From Candidatus Desulfovibrio intestinavium (GTDB taxonomy: Bacteria > Desulfobacterota > Desulfovibrionia > Desulfovibrionales > Desulfovibrionaceae): DNA of 64,000 bases. The stretch spans positions 36,815 to 100,814 of the forward strand of contig DWZD01000011.1 of the NCBI GenBank assembly GCA_019118345.1, written 5' to 3'. Under the pieces are notes generated by a model. That model did not search any database and was not told where the DNA came from. It saw only the letters and a list, made by a program, of their open reading frames with translations. The position numbers and the translations under genes were made by a program. How positions within the stretch are numbered: position 1 is the stretch's first letter; each line of letters starts with the position of its first letter. Shown one piece after another: positions 37,659-45,827 of this stretch.

Positions 37659-38353
37659 GCAGCATCACCTGGCACGGTCATTCGGCCTTCACCATCAGCA
37701 GCGAAATCGACGGCCGGCAACGCCGCCTCTGTATCGATCCCTTCCTCACTCCGGCATCCGGCATCAGCGCGGACAGCATGGGGCCGCTGGATGTGGTGCT
37801 CGTCACCCATGATCACGCCGATCATGTGGGCGAGGCCGTCAATCTCTGCCGCGCCACCGGGGCCATGCTCGGGGCCATTGTGGGCACCGCTGAAAAACTT
37901 GTGGCTCAGGGCGTGCCGCAGGAACAGATCCTCAACGGCATCGGTTTCAACATGGGCGGCACCGTGGAGCACGCCGGCTTTGCCGTGACCATGACCCCGG
38001 CCTTCCATTCCAGCGAGTCCGGCTGTCCCGCCGGTTACATCATCCGCACCCCCGACGGACTCACCGTCTACCATGCGGGCGATACCTGCCTCTTCAGCGG
38101 CATGGCCCTCTGGGGGCAGCTCTATCCGCTGGACGTGGCCCTGCTGCCCATTGGCGGCGTCTTTACCATGGACGCACCGCAAGCCGCTCTCGCCTGCACC
38201 CTCCTTGGCTGCAAAAGCGTCATCCCCATGCACTGGGGCACGTTCCCCGTGCTGGCCCAGTCCACTGAGGCTTTCAAGCAGGAACTCGCCCTGCGCGCCC
38301 CGGACTGCCGCTGCATCGATCTCGCTCCCGGCAAGAGCATCAGCTTCGCCTAA
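37655..38353 (+). CDS. Metal-dependent hydrolase, MBL fold (UPF0173)
   Basis: A 232-residue metallo-beta-lactamase-fold protein. Metal ligands are visible in THDHADH (residues about 50-56), in the His of FHSS and the Asp of YHAGDTCLF, and in the final PMHWGTFP. This matches the UPF0173 group of putative hydrolases, with no fixed substrate. AAGGAG precedes the ATG, inside ubiX, with a 4-bp overlap. Confidence 0.88.
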   Translation: MSSITWHGHSAFTISSEIDGRQRRLCIDPFLTPASGISADSMGPLDVVLVTHDHADHVGEAVNLCRATGAMLGAIVGTAEKLVAQGVPQEQILNGIGFNMGGTVEHAGFAVTMTPAFHSSESGCPAGYIIRTPDGLTVYHAGDTCLFSGMALWGQLYPLDVALLPIGGVFTMDAPQAALACTLLGCKSVIPMHWGTFPVLAQSTEAFKQELALRAPDCRCIDLAPGKSISFA

Positions 38354-38385
38354 GGCGCTCTACGCCGGGTAGGCCTTCCTTCAGG

Positions 38386-38436
38386 CGAGGGGGAGAGGGA
38401 AACCGTTTGGCAAAACGGTTCTCCCTCTCCCCCTCG
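38386..38436. terminator. Long purine-rich hairpin, copy A
   Basis: A stem of more than 20 bp: CGAGGGGGAGAGGGA-AACCGTTTTG pairs with CAAAACGGTT-CTCCCTCTCCCCCTCG, with one bulge. Probably a bidirectional terminator; a related hairpin is at 45727-45773. Confidence 0.75.
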
Positions 38437-38463
38437 TATCAAATTGATTTTATTTCTTTATTC

Positions 38464-38510
38464 TTCGGGGAGGGAACCCCTTTGTGAACAAAAGGTTCTC
38501 CCTCCCCGAA
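38464..38510. terminator. Long purine-rich hairpin, copy B
   Basis: TTCGGGGAGGGAAC-CCCTTTGT pairs with ACAAAAGG-TTCTCCCTCCCCGAA. It lies 28 bp after copy A and has the same design (pyrimidine arm TTCTCCCTC). Confidence 0.7.
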
Positions 38511-38753
38511 CCCCACCCTTCCAAAAAACTTCCCTGTCCAGACGCCGGTCGTCGTGGCCCGCAAGGTGACGCCCGGCTTCGCCCCAGCCAAATCCCGAAC
38601 AAAAAGGCAGGTCGAACAGCATGCGCTGCACCATCTGCCTTTTTGCCATGCCGCCGGGGGACGGGGCAGGCGTGCGATGCCTTGCCGGGGCACGCTGCCA
38701 TGCAGCGACCCCGGTACGGCGAAGGGAAGGGAGCGCGAGGGCCGGCAAGCGCT

Positions 38754-39524
38754 TCAGGCGCGCTGAAAAAGGGCCATGTATTCCTGATTGCCCTTGGGGC
38801 CGCGAATGGCGGCGGGGAGAACGCCGAGACAGGCAAGGCCGAGGGTCTCGCGGCAGAAGGTGAGGATTTTATCCACGGCGCGCTGCCGGGCGGCCTCATC
38901 GCGCACGACGCCCTTGACGGTTTCGCCGGGGCCGAGTTCAAACTGGGGCTTGATGAGCACGGCCAGACGCCCGCCGGGACGCAGCCAGACCATGCAGGGC
39001 GGCAGGATGAGGGTCAGGGAGATGAAGGAGACGTCGCCCACCACGAGATCGACGGGTTCCGGGATGAGTTCCGGCGGGGCGGCGCGCAGGTTGACGCCTT
39101 CGAGGTTGACGACACGGGGATCGGCGCGCAGCTTTTCGTGCAGCTGATTCCTGCCCACATCCACGGCGTAGACCCGGGCCGCACCGTGCTGCAGGAGACA
39201 GTCGGTAAAGCCGCCGGTGCTGGCGCCGGCGTCAAGGCAAACGAGGCCGGACACGTCGAGCTGGAAGTTTTCCAGAATGGTCAGGAGCTTGTAGGCTCCG
39301 CGGCTGGCGTAGCGCTCCTTTTCCAGCAGGCTGAAGCGGGTGCCTTCGGGGTAGGGGTGGCCGGGCTTGTCCACCTTGAGCGGCGGCGCTCCGGGGGGAA
39401 GGCCGTCGGCGGCCAGGGCCACCTTGCCGGCCATGATGAGGCGGCGGGCCTGCTCGCGGCTTTCGGCGAGGCCCTGTTGATGAACGAGCGCATCGGCGCG
39501 CTGTCGGGCGATTTTGGCACACAT
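38754..39524 (-). CDS. tlyA: TlyA-family rRNA 2'-O-methyltransferase (putative hemolysin)
   Basis: A 256-residue protein with an N-terminal S4 RNA-binding domain (RADALVHQQGLAESREQARRLIMAG) and an FtsJ-like SAM methyltransferase domain (LDAGASTGGFTDCLLQ; VVGDVSFISL; IKPQFELG). TlyA enzymes make 2'-O-methylcytidine in 16S and/or 23S rRNA; the hemolysin name is historical. The ATG at 39524 gives the normal S4 N-terminus, although no ribosome site is obvious; the frame is open much further upstream, but that part does not resemble the family. Confidence 0.93.
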   Translation of the reverse strand: MCAKIARQRADALVHQQGLAESREQARRLIMAGKVALAADGLPPGAPPLKVDKPGHPYPEGTRFSLLEKERYASRGAYKLLTILENFQLDVSGLVCLDAGASTGGFTDCLLQHGAARVYAVDVGRNQLHEKLRADPRVVNLEGVNLRAAPPELIPEPVDLVVGDVSFISLTLILPPCMVWLRPGGRLAVLIKPQFELGPGETVKGVVRDEAARQRAVDKILTFCRETLGLACLGVLPAAIRGPKGNQEYMALFQRA

Positions 39525-39705
39525 GGGGCGAGTGTAGCGGCTTGTGCGGCGGGAAGCAATGCCGGCGGCGAAAACATTTTTTGGATCTGCCGGCTTTGAG
39601 GCTTGCCAACGCCGGAAAAGGAGGCTATAGATTTTGACCCTGCCACGGGCGTCGTGGCGTCTACGCATTTCAACGGCTCGCGCCGTGCCATACACGAGGT
39701 TGATC

Positions 39706-39918
39706 ATGAAGAAAGACATCCATCCCACGGTGTACAAGGCCACCATCGCCTGCGCCTGCGGCAACACGGAAGAAGTGCTTTCCACCAAGGGCGAACAGGT
39801 GCATGTGGAAGTGTGCTCCGCCTGCCATCCCTTCTTCACCGGCAAGCAGCGCTTCCTGGACACGGCGGGGCGTATTGACCGCTTCCGCAAGAAGTACGCC
39901 AAGTTCGAGCAGAAATAG
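39706..39918 (+). CDS. rpmE: Ribosomal protein bL31, zinc-binding form
   Basis: A 70-residue large-subunit protein. The zinc-type (C+) form is shown by CACG near the N-terminus and CSACHPF in the middle; the start [10 protein letters not shown] and end RFRKKYAKF are typical. GAGG lies before the ATG. First gene of the rpmE-yqhQ-prfA group found in many bacteria. Confidence 0.97.
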   Translation: MKKDIHPTVYKATIACACGNTEEVLSTKGEQVHVEVCSACHPFFTGKQRFLDTAGRIDRFRKKYAKFEQK

Positions 39919-40141
39919 GTTGCGCCGCCCCCGTGCGGCACGCCCGTTGTCCGGCCCGCTTCGGTGCGGGAAATTTACCTCTGGCAAGGCCGTTGACGGA
40001 ATGTTCTGTCATGGTCTTGCTGGAGTCGTATTTTTTTCAGGAGGCGGGACGGCAGGCGCTCCCCGGCGACGGGGCTGAAGCTGACGGGGCAGCCGATGGG
40101 CCTGCGTCCGCGTCCGCGCGAAACGCTGATTTCAGAGACAA

Positions 40142-41176
40142 ATGGCAATGACAATGCGACATATCTTGCGCGCCCTGCCGGCGCTGCTTGTCCGTGCGGC
40201 CTGCCCCGTTGTGGGCGGTCAGGCCGTCATGGAAGGCATCATGATGCGCTACGGCGAGACCTATGCCCTGGCGGTGCGCCGTCCGGACGGCAAGATTTCC
40301 TCACGGCGGCTGCCGTGGTTTTCCCTGACGCGGCATGCCCTGTTCAGAAAAGCCTTTGTGCGCGGCTTTCCCGTGCTGCTGGAAACGCTCGTCAACGGCA
40401 TCAAGGCCCTCAACCGCTCGGCCGAGGTGCAGGCCGAAAGCACGGAAGAGCCGCTGGAAGGCTGGCATCTGGCCCTGACGCTGGTGCTGGCCCTGCTCAT
40501 GGCGGTGCTGCTCTTTGTGGTGGCCCCGCACGGTCTGTCCCTGCTCATGCAATGGATTGGCGTGGGCGGCGGGGTGGAGGGCCTGAGCTTTCATCTGTGG
40601 GACGGCTTTTACAAGTGCTGCATCTTCATGGGCTATATCTGGGCCATTTCCTTTGTACCGGATATTCGCCGCGTGTTTCAGTATCACGGGGCCGAGCACA
40701 AGACCATCCATGCCTTCGAGGCCGGGGGCATTGTGGATGCCGCCGCAGCCGCCCGCATGAGCCGTCTGCACCCGCGTTGCGGCACAACCTTTCTGCTCTT
40801 TGTCATCTGCATTTCCATCGTCCTGCATGCCGTGCTCGTGCCCGCGCTGCTGGCCCTGTACACGCCGCAGGGCAGCATTGCCAAGCACGCCCTGACCATC
40901 AGCTTCAAGCTGCTGCTGGTGATTCCCATCAGCGCGCTGGCCTATGAGCTGATTCGCTATGCCGCGCGCCTGCCGGAAGGCATCTGGGCCGATCTGCTGC
41001 GCACGCCGGGGCTGGTGCTGCAGCGCCTGACCACCGACGAACCGGACAGGGCGCAGCTGGAAGTGGCCGTGGTAGCCCTGCGCGAGGCCCTCGGCGAGGA
41101 GACGGCCGGGCGCGACATCCGCACGGCGGACTATGTTATTGAACCGGAATCGCCTGATCAGGCGCAAGCCTGCTGA
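40142..41176 (+). CDS. yqhQ: DUF1385 (YqhQ-family) membrane protein
   Basis: A 344-residue inner-membrane protein of the DUF1385/YqhQ family, recognised by [17 protein letters not shown] at the N-terminus and [13 protein letters not shown] in the centre, with about five hydrophobic helices. The function is unknown, but the gene very often lies between rpmE and prfA, as here. Three closely spaced ATGs (40142, 40148, 40154) leave the exact start open; the first is used. prfA begins 17 bp downstream. Confidence 0.9.
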   Translation: MAMTMRHILRALPALLVRAACPVVGGQAVMEGIMMRYGETYALAVRRPDGKISSRRLPWFSLTRHALFRKAFVRGFPVLLETLVNGIKALNRSAEVQAESTEEPLEGWHLALTLVLALLMAVLLFVVAPHGLSLLMQWIGVGGGVEGLSFHLWDGFYKCCIFMGYIWAISFVPDIRRVFQYHGAEHKTIHAFEAGGIVDAAAAARMSRLHPRCGTTFLLFVICISIVLHAVLVPALLALYTPQGSIAKHALTISFKLLLVIPISALAYELIRYAARLPEGIWADLLRTPGLVLQRLTTDEPDRAQLEVAVVALREALGEETAGRDIRTADYVIEPESPDQAQAC

Positions 41177-41193
41177 CCCGCACGGGAGGAATC

Positions 41194-42264
41194 ATGTTCG
41201 GCAAACTGGAAGCGCTGGAAAGAAAATATATCGAACTGGAAAAGCAGCTGGCTGATCCCGAGGTCTACAACGATCAGGATCAGTACCGCAAAACCGCCAA
41301 GGCCCATGCCGACTTGCGCGATGTGGTGGAGCTTTTTCGCCGGCATCGTCAGCTCGTGCGGGAGACGGCCGAAAACAGGGCGTTGTTGCACGACAGCGAT
41401 CCGGACATCAAGGCCATGGCGCAGGAGGAGATTGCCGCCGCGGAAGCGGAACTGCCGCAGCTTGAGCAGCGGCTCAAGGTGCTGCTCCTGCCCAAGGATC
41501 CGCTGGATGAAAAGAATACCATTCTGGAAATCCGCGCCGGCACCGGCGGCGAGGAAGCCTCGCTCTTTGCGGCGGATCTTTTCCGCATGTATACCCGCTA
41601 CGCGGAAGTGAAGGGCTGGAAGGTGGAAGTGATGAGCGAATCCCCGTCCGATTCCGGCGGCTACAAGGAAATTATCTGCCTGATTTCCGGGGATCGCGTT
41701 TACAGTCACCTCAAATTCGAGGCCGGGACGCATCGTGTGCAGCGTGTGCCCGCCACGGAAACGCAAGGCCGCATTCATACTTCGGCGGCCACGGTGGCCG
41801 TCATGCCCGAAGCCGAGGAAGTGGATGTGGAAATCCGGCCCGAAGATTTGCGCATCGACATTTACCGGGCCTCGGGCGCGGGCGGTCAGCACGTCAACAA
41901 GACCGAATCCGCCGTGCGCATTACCCATATCCCCACGGGCACCGTGGTGACCTGCCAGGACGAGCGCTCCCAGCACAAGAACAAGGCGCGGGCCATGAAG
42001 GTGCTGGCCTCCCGCATTCTGGCCGCCGAACGCGAACGGCAATCCAACGAGCAGTCCGCCGACCGCAAGGCGCAGGTGGGTTCCGGCGACCGTTCCGAAC
42101 GCATCCGCACCTACAATTTCCCGCAGGGCCGCTGCACGGATCACCGCATCAATCTGACCCTGTATTCCCTTGATCGCATTATGGAAGGGGAGCTGGATCC
42201 GCTGTTCGAGGCGCTGGCCACGGCGGCGCAGGCCGAGGCCCTCAAGGCGCACGCCGATGCCTGA
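41194..42264 (+). CDS. prfA: Peptide chain release factor 1
   Basis: A 356-residue release factor. GGQ, which triggers peptidyl-tRNA hydrolysis, is at 230-232. The codon-recognition tripeptide is PAT at 186-188, the PxT form that reads UAA and UAG, so this is RF1 and not RF2. GGAGG lies six bases before the ATG. The methyltransferase gene prmC, often next to prfA, is absent; a terminator follows. Confidence 0.98.
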   Translation: MFGKLEALERKYIELEKQLADPEVYNDQDQYRKTAKAHADLRDVVELFRRHRQLVRETAENRALLHDSDPDIKAMAQEEIAAAEAELPQLEQRLKVLLLPKDPLDEKNTILEIRAGTGGEEASLFAADLFRMYTRYAEVKGWKVEVMSESPSDSGGYKEIICLISGDRVYSHLKFEAGTHRVQRVPATETQGRIHTSAATVAVMPEAEEVDVEIRPEDLRIDIYRASGAGGQHVNKTESAVRITHIPTGTVVTCQDERSQHKNKARAMKVLASRILAAERERQSNEQSADRKAQVGSGDRSERIRTYNFPQGRCTDHRINLTLYSLDRIMEGELDPLFEALATAAQAEALKAHADA

Positions 42265-42288
42265 TCCGCATTGCTGACGCGACAAACG

Positions 42289-42316
42289 AAGCCGCCCCCG
42301 GGGGCGGCTTTTTTAT
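42289..42316 (+). terminator. Terminator of the rpmE-yqhQ-prfA operon
   Basis: A perfect 11+11 palindrome (AAGCCGCCCCC with GGGGGCGGCTT) followed by a T run, 24 bp after prfA. Confidence 0.92.
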
Positions 42317-42340
42317 CGGTTCGCGGCAGACGGCGGCACA

Positions 42341-42367
42341 AGAAAGCCCCTGCCGCGAGGCAGGGGC
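42341..42367 (-). terminator. Terminator of the thrC operon
   Basis: On the minus strand GCCCCTGCC, loop TCGC, GGCAGGGGC is followed by TTTCTT, 28 bp after the small gene. Confidence 0.85.
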
Positions 42368-42395
42368 CTGATGCAGCCGGAGGGCGAGAGACGGC

Positions 42396-42653
42396 TCAGG
42401 CGTTCTCGTCCCGGGAAAAGCGCCGCAGCGTCTGCATGAGCAGCTCAGCCTGCTCCCTGCCGCTGCGCCGGGCGCCGCTGTCCAGCATTTCCCAGACATT
42501 GGCCCGCAGCACGTCGCGGCCTTTCAGGCTTTGCCGCCAGGCCTCGAAATCCGTTTCCTTCATGCCCTTTTGGGTGCGCCTGCTCCGGGCCTGCGCGTCG
42601 GGCGCACTCGTGATCAGGGCGGGGAGAAGGGGGCGGGTCGTGTCCGAAGTCAT
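42396..42653 (-). CDS. Small protein of unknown function downstream of thrC
   Basis: An 85-residue, charged, probably helical protein (TDFEAWRQSLKGRDVLRAN; REQAELLMQTLRRFSRDENA). I do not recognise it. An excellent ribosome site (GGGAGG) lies five bases before the ATG, and it sits between thrC (51 bp upstream) and a terminator, so it is very likely translated and co-transcribed with thrC. Confidence 0.65.
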   Translation of the reverse strand: MTSDTTRPLLPALITSAPDAQARSRRTQKGMKETDFEAWRQSLKGRDVLRANVWEMLDSGARRSGREQAELLMQTLRRFSRDENA

Positions 42654-42704
42654 GTTGCCTCCCGTGGAAAAGGGCCGGAACGCGGGCCTGCCGCGTGGAC
42701 AGGA

Positions 42705-44150
42705 TCAGCGTCGCGCCAGCCCCAGACGCCGCACCACGGCCTCGGCCCCCAGACGGGCAAATTCGGCCACGTCCAAGCCTTCGCGGGCTGCGGGCGGCAA
42801 CAGAAGTTCAGGGGCATTGGCCAGCGCCGGGTCGGGCCGCACGCCGTAGTCGGGCGGAAAGGTGTTGCTGAAGTACATTTCCTGAAAACCGGCAAACTTG
42901 AGGGCATGGGCCGTGGCGTCAAGCACCGCGTGCTCATTGTCGCCCATCAGGCCGAGGGTACGGGCATTGATCAGCCCGGCCAGGCATTCCCCGCCCTGGG
43001 TGCAGGCAATGTGGCCGTGACGGTTGGCGACGATCATGGCATCCATGATCTGCTGCTCGGTCACCTGCACCACCTGGAAGGCGCGCTCGCCCCCGGCTTC
43101 GAGGAAGCGTTCGGCCAGACGCCGCACGCGCGGCATGGACACGGGATTGCCGATCATGGCCGCCTGCGCCACGCTGGGCGTCACGGTGACGGGCTGCCAG
43201 ACGCGCTGATCCGCCGGCGCAGCATAGTAGCGGTACACCGGGTCGGCATGGCTGGACTGCACGCCGAAAATGCGCGGCAGGCCGCTGATGATGCCCAGCT
43301 CGCGCAGCTTGAGGAAGCCGGACATGACGGCCGTGATGTTGCCCGCATTGCCCACCGGCACAAAGAGGCAGAGGCCGTCCACGTCCCAGTTGTACCATTG
43401 GGCCACTTCATAGGCATAGGACTCCTGCCCGAGGATGCGCCAGCTGTTCTTGGAATTGAGCAGGGCCACGCGGTAGTTCTCGGCCAGCAGTTCCACGACC
43501 TTCATGCAGTCGTCAAAGACGCCGGGCAGTTCCAGCACCGTGGCCCCGCTGCCCAGCGGCTGCGACAGCTGCTGCGGGGTCACCTTGCCGTGCGGCAGCA
43601 GCACGACGCTCTTGAGCGGCTTGCCCACATAGGCCGCATAGAGCGCGGCCGCCGCCGACGTATCGCCGGTGGAGGCGCAGACGGTGAGCACCTCGTTCCA
43701 GTCGTTGCGGCGGCAAAGCCATTTCAGATAGCTGAAGGCGCAGGCCATGCCGCGATCCTTGAAGGAGGCGCTGGGATTCTGCCCGTCGTTCTTGTAGGCA
43801 AAGGGCAGGCCCACGCGATCTCGCAGGGGGGCGGCGGCCTCCACGATGGGGGTGATGCCCTCGCCCAGATAGACGATGTCTTCCTCGTCCATGAGCGGGG
43901 CCATGAGTTCATAATAACGGAAAATGCCGCGCAGGGCCGTACTGCGGGCCGCGGCCCGGGCATCGAACAGGGCGCGCCATTCCGCGCCGCTGCGGGTGCG
44001 CAGACGGGCAAAATCCGTATTTTCCAGAAGGAAAACCCCGCCGCACTGCGGGCAGGTGTACAAAAGGCTGTCGCCGGGGTAACGCTGCCCGCAGGACAGG
44101 CAGACATACTCCATGTGTCCGCGATAGGCGGGAAAATCGCTGCTCTGCAC
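42705..44150 (-). CDS. thrC: Threonine synthase
   Basis: A 481-residue PLP enzyme converting O-phosphohomoserine to threonine. An N-terminal zinc ribbon (C17, C20, C33, C36) is followed by the fold-type II core; the PLP lysine is in NPSASFKDRGMA and the phosphate loop in VPVGNAGNITA. I place the start at the GTG at 44150 because AAGGAG lies eight bases upstream; the ATG twelve codons later has no ribosome site. The frame stays open for about 440 further codons, but that part is antisense to the GGDEF gene and is not coding. Confidence 0.93.
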   Translation of the reverse strand: MQSSDFPAYRGHMEYVCLSCGQRYPGDSLLYTCPQCGGVFLLENTDFARLRTRSGAEWRALFDARAAARSTALRGIFRYYELMAPLMDEEDIVYLGEGITPIVEAAAPLRDRVGLPFAYKNDGQNPSASFKDRGMACAFSYLKWLCRRNDWNEVLTVCASTGDTSAAAALYAAYVGKPLKSVVLLPHGKVTPQQLSQPLGSGATVLELPGVFDDCMKVVELLAENYRVALLNSKNSWRILGQESYAYEVAQWYNWDVDGLCLFVPVGNAGNITAVMSGFLKLRELGIISGLPRIFGVQSSHADPVYRYYAAPADQRVWQPVTVTPSVAQAAMIGNPVSMPRVRRLAERFLEAGGERAFQVVQVTEQQIMDAMIVANRHGHIACTQGGECLAGLINARTLGLMGDNEHAVLDATAHALKFAGFQEMYFSNTFPPDYGVRPDPALANAPELLLPPAAREGLDVAEFARLGAEAVVRRLGLARR

Positions 44151-44411
44151 GAATAAGGCTCCTTGTGCCGTAATGCTGCCGAAAACTGGCGAAAAGTGTA
44201 ACCTCATGCCGTCCGTTTGTCGAGGCGTGCCCAGGCCCGGGGACTGGCAATTGACGCGGCGGGAGTCTGGGCTTAAGAAATGGGGCTGTCGGAAGCGGCC
44301 GGTCGGGGGCCAATTTTGCCCTGAACGTTCGACGGCTTTCCGCAATGCCTGCTGTTTGAGGCGGATCGTGCCCGCGCACGGAGATTCGCCGCATGTTTTT
44401 CGGGGTGTCCC

Positions 44412-45695
44412 ATGCCGTACAGGAATGAACATATTTTTACCGTGTTTTCTCCGGGCTTCTGGCTGTATGACGGCAGCCGGTTCTGGCTGGATGAAACAGC
44501 GCGGCAGACGCTCAGGCTGCCGCCCGGCGAGTTGACCGCCAGCAGCTTCCTGCAGCATTTCGATACGGTTGCGCGCGAGCAGCTGTTGCACATTCTGGAA
44601 AAGGACGACAGGGGCGATGTGGTGTTGGTGAACGCCGTCATCTGTCGGGACGGACACTGCACGGACATCCTCATGCAGGGCAGCATCCCCCTGCGGGATG
44701 AGCGCGGGCGGGCCATGCGCTGCGCCGGCTACCTCATTGAGGTGAAAAATGCCTTTTCCATTCCCCGGGTCTACAATTCTCCCGAAGTGGGCCTCTGGGA
44801 ATGGAACGCCATAACGGGCAAATGCTCCTTTTGCGAAGATTACCACAGAATGCTGGGATATGACTGGCCGGGCGAAGGCCTGCCGCAGGATATCGACGGC
44901 TGGGTGGAGCTTGTGCATCCGGATGACAGGGATGCCGTGGCGTTTCAGCAGCAGATGTCGCTCAACCCGGCATATGGCGACAAGTTTGAATGCACCGTCC
45001 GGATCAGGCACAAGCGCGGGCATTATGTCTGGACCATCGGCCGGGGTTTTGTGGTGCAGCGCAATGCGCACGGGCAGGCGCTCGCCCTTCGCGGCAGCAA
45101 TCAGAATATCGAGGTTGTGCGCGAGCGCTATGCCAAGTCGCTGGAAGATGCCATGCGCGATACGCTCACAGGCTGCCACAACAGGAGCTTTTTCCGGGAG
45201 GAGTGGCCCCGGCTGAAGCGGGACGGCCCGTGGCCGCTGAGTCTCCTGTACATTGACGTATGCGGCCTGAAAATGGTGAATGACGCCCTCGGCCATGATC
45301 GCGGCGACAGGCTGCTGCTGGAAACCGTCAATGTGCTGTCCACGGTCATCCAGATGCCCAAATACATCATTCGCATGGGCGGAGATGAATTTTTGGTGCT
45401 CCTGCCCGACTGCACCCCGCCGCTGGCCGATGAATGTGCCCGCAACCTCGCAAAGGGCCTCATGCTGCAAAAGGAAGCGGATGTTCCGGTGATATTCGCC
45501 ATTGGCGCGGCCTCCCTGACGCGCGGCGAGTCGCTCGACGCGGCAATCAGGACGGCGGAACGGGAAATGCAGCGCGCCAAGACCCGCTCCCGCGCTCAGG
45601 ATCAGGCCCGTCTGCTATCGGCCATTGAACGGCAGCTCGGAAGAGCGGTGTGCCATCAGGACGATCGCGTGTTCTGCTCCGTGGGCGACAACTGA
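44412..45695 (+). CDS. PAS-GGDEF diguanylate cyclase
   Basis: A 427-residue soluble protein. Residues about 115-235 form a PAS_3-type domain (VGLWEWNAITGKCSFCEDYHRMLGY; HYVWTIGRG); the first 110 may be a second, more diverged PAS fold. From about 245 there is a complete GGDEF domain with the active-site motif MGGDEFLVLLPD, so it probably makes cyclic di-GMP, a second messenger for motility versus attachment. There is no RxxD inhibitory site five residues before GGDEF. No good ribosome site was seen, so the start is the least certain point. Confidence 0.87.
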   Translation: MPYRNEHIFTVFSPGFWLYDGSRFWLDETARQTLRLPPGELTASSFLQHFDTVAREQLLHILEKDDRGDVVLVNAVICRDGHCTDILMQGSIPLRDERGRAMRCAGYLIEVKNAFSIPRVYNSPEVGLWEWNAITGKCSFCEDYHRMLGYDWPGEGLPQDIDGWVELVHPDDRDAVAFQQQMSLNPAYGDKFECTVRIRHKRGHYVWTIGRGFVVQRNAHGQALALRGSNQNIEVVRERYAKSLEDAMRDTLTGCHNRSFFREEWPRLKRDGPWPLSLLYIDVCGLKMVNDALGHDRGDRLLLETVNVLSTVIQMPKYIIRMGGDEFLVLLPDCTPPLADECARNLAKGLMLQKEADVPVIFAIGAASLTRGESLDAAIRTAEREMQRAKTRSRAQDQARLLSAIERQLGRAVCHQDDRVFCSVGDN

Positions 45696-45726
45696 CCCCA
45701 CCTGACAATCTCTTTTCCCTGATGCG

Positions 45727-45773
45727 AGAGGGAGCGGGAGAACCGTTTTGCAAAACGATTTCCCGCTCCCTCT
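45727..45773. terminator. Long purine-rich hairpin, copy C
   Basis: AGAGGGAGCGGGAGAACCG-TTTTG pairs with CAAAACG-ATTTCCCGCTCCCTCT, 31 bp after the GGDEF gene and between convergent genes. Same plan as copies A and B. Confidence 0.75.
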
Positions 45774-45827
45774 TGCGCTGGCAGGCCCTGCCAGTCGTTT
45801 TCGGAGAGCCGGCATGCGGCGGTATGG

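Larger units (their letters stand above)
38354..38753. other. Convergent intergenic region with two long hairpins
   Basis: 400 bp between the MBL hydrolase and tlyA. It contains two long inverted repeats (38386-38436 and 38464-38510) separated by an AT-rich spacer (ATTGATTTTATTTC), then GC-rich sequence with no credible frame. Confidence 0.8.

Noticed and set aside
42705..45470. Threonine synthase extended to 921 residues
   Set aside because: The extra N-terminal part is antisense to the PAS-GGDEF gene; a ribosome site supports a start at 44150.
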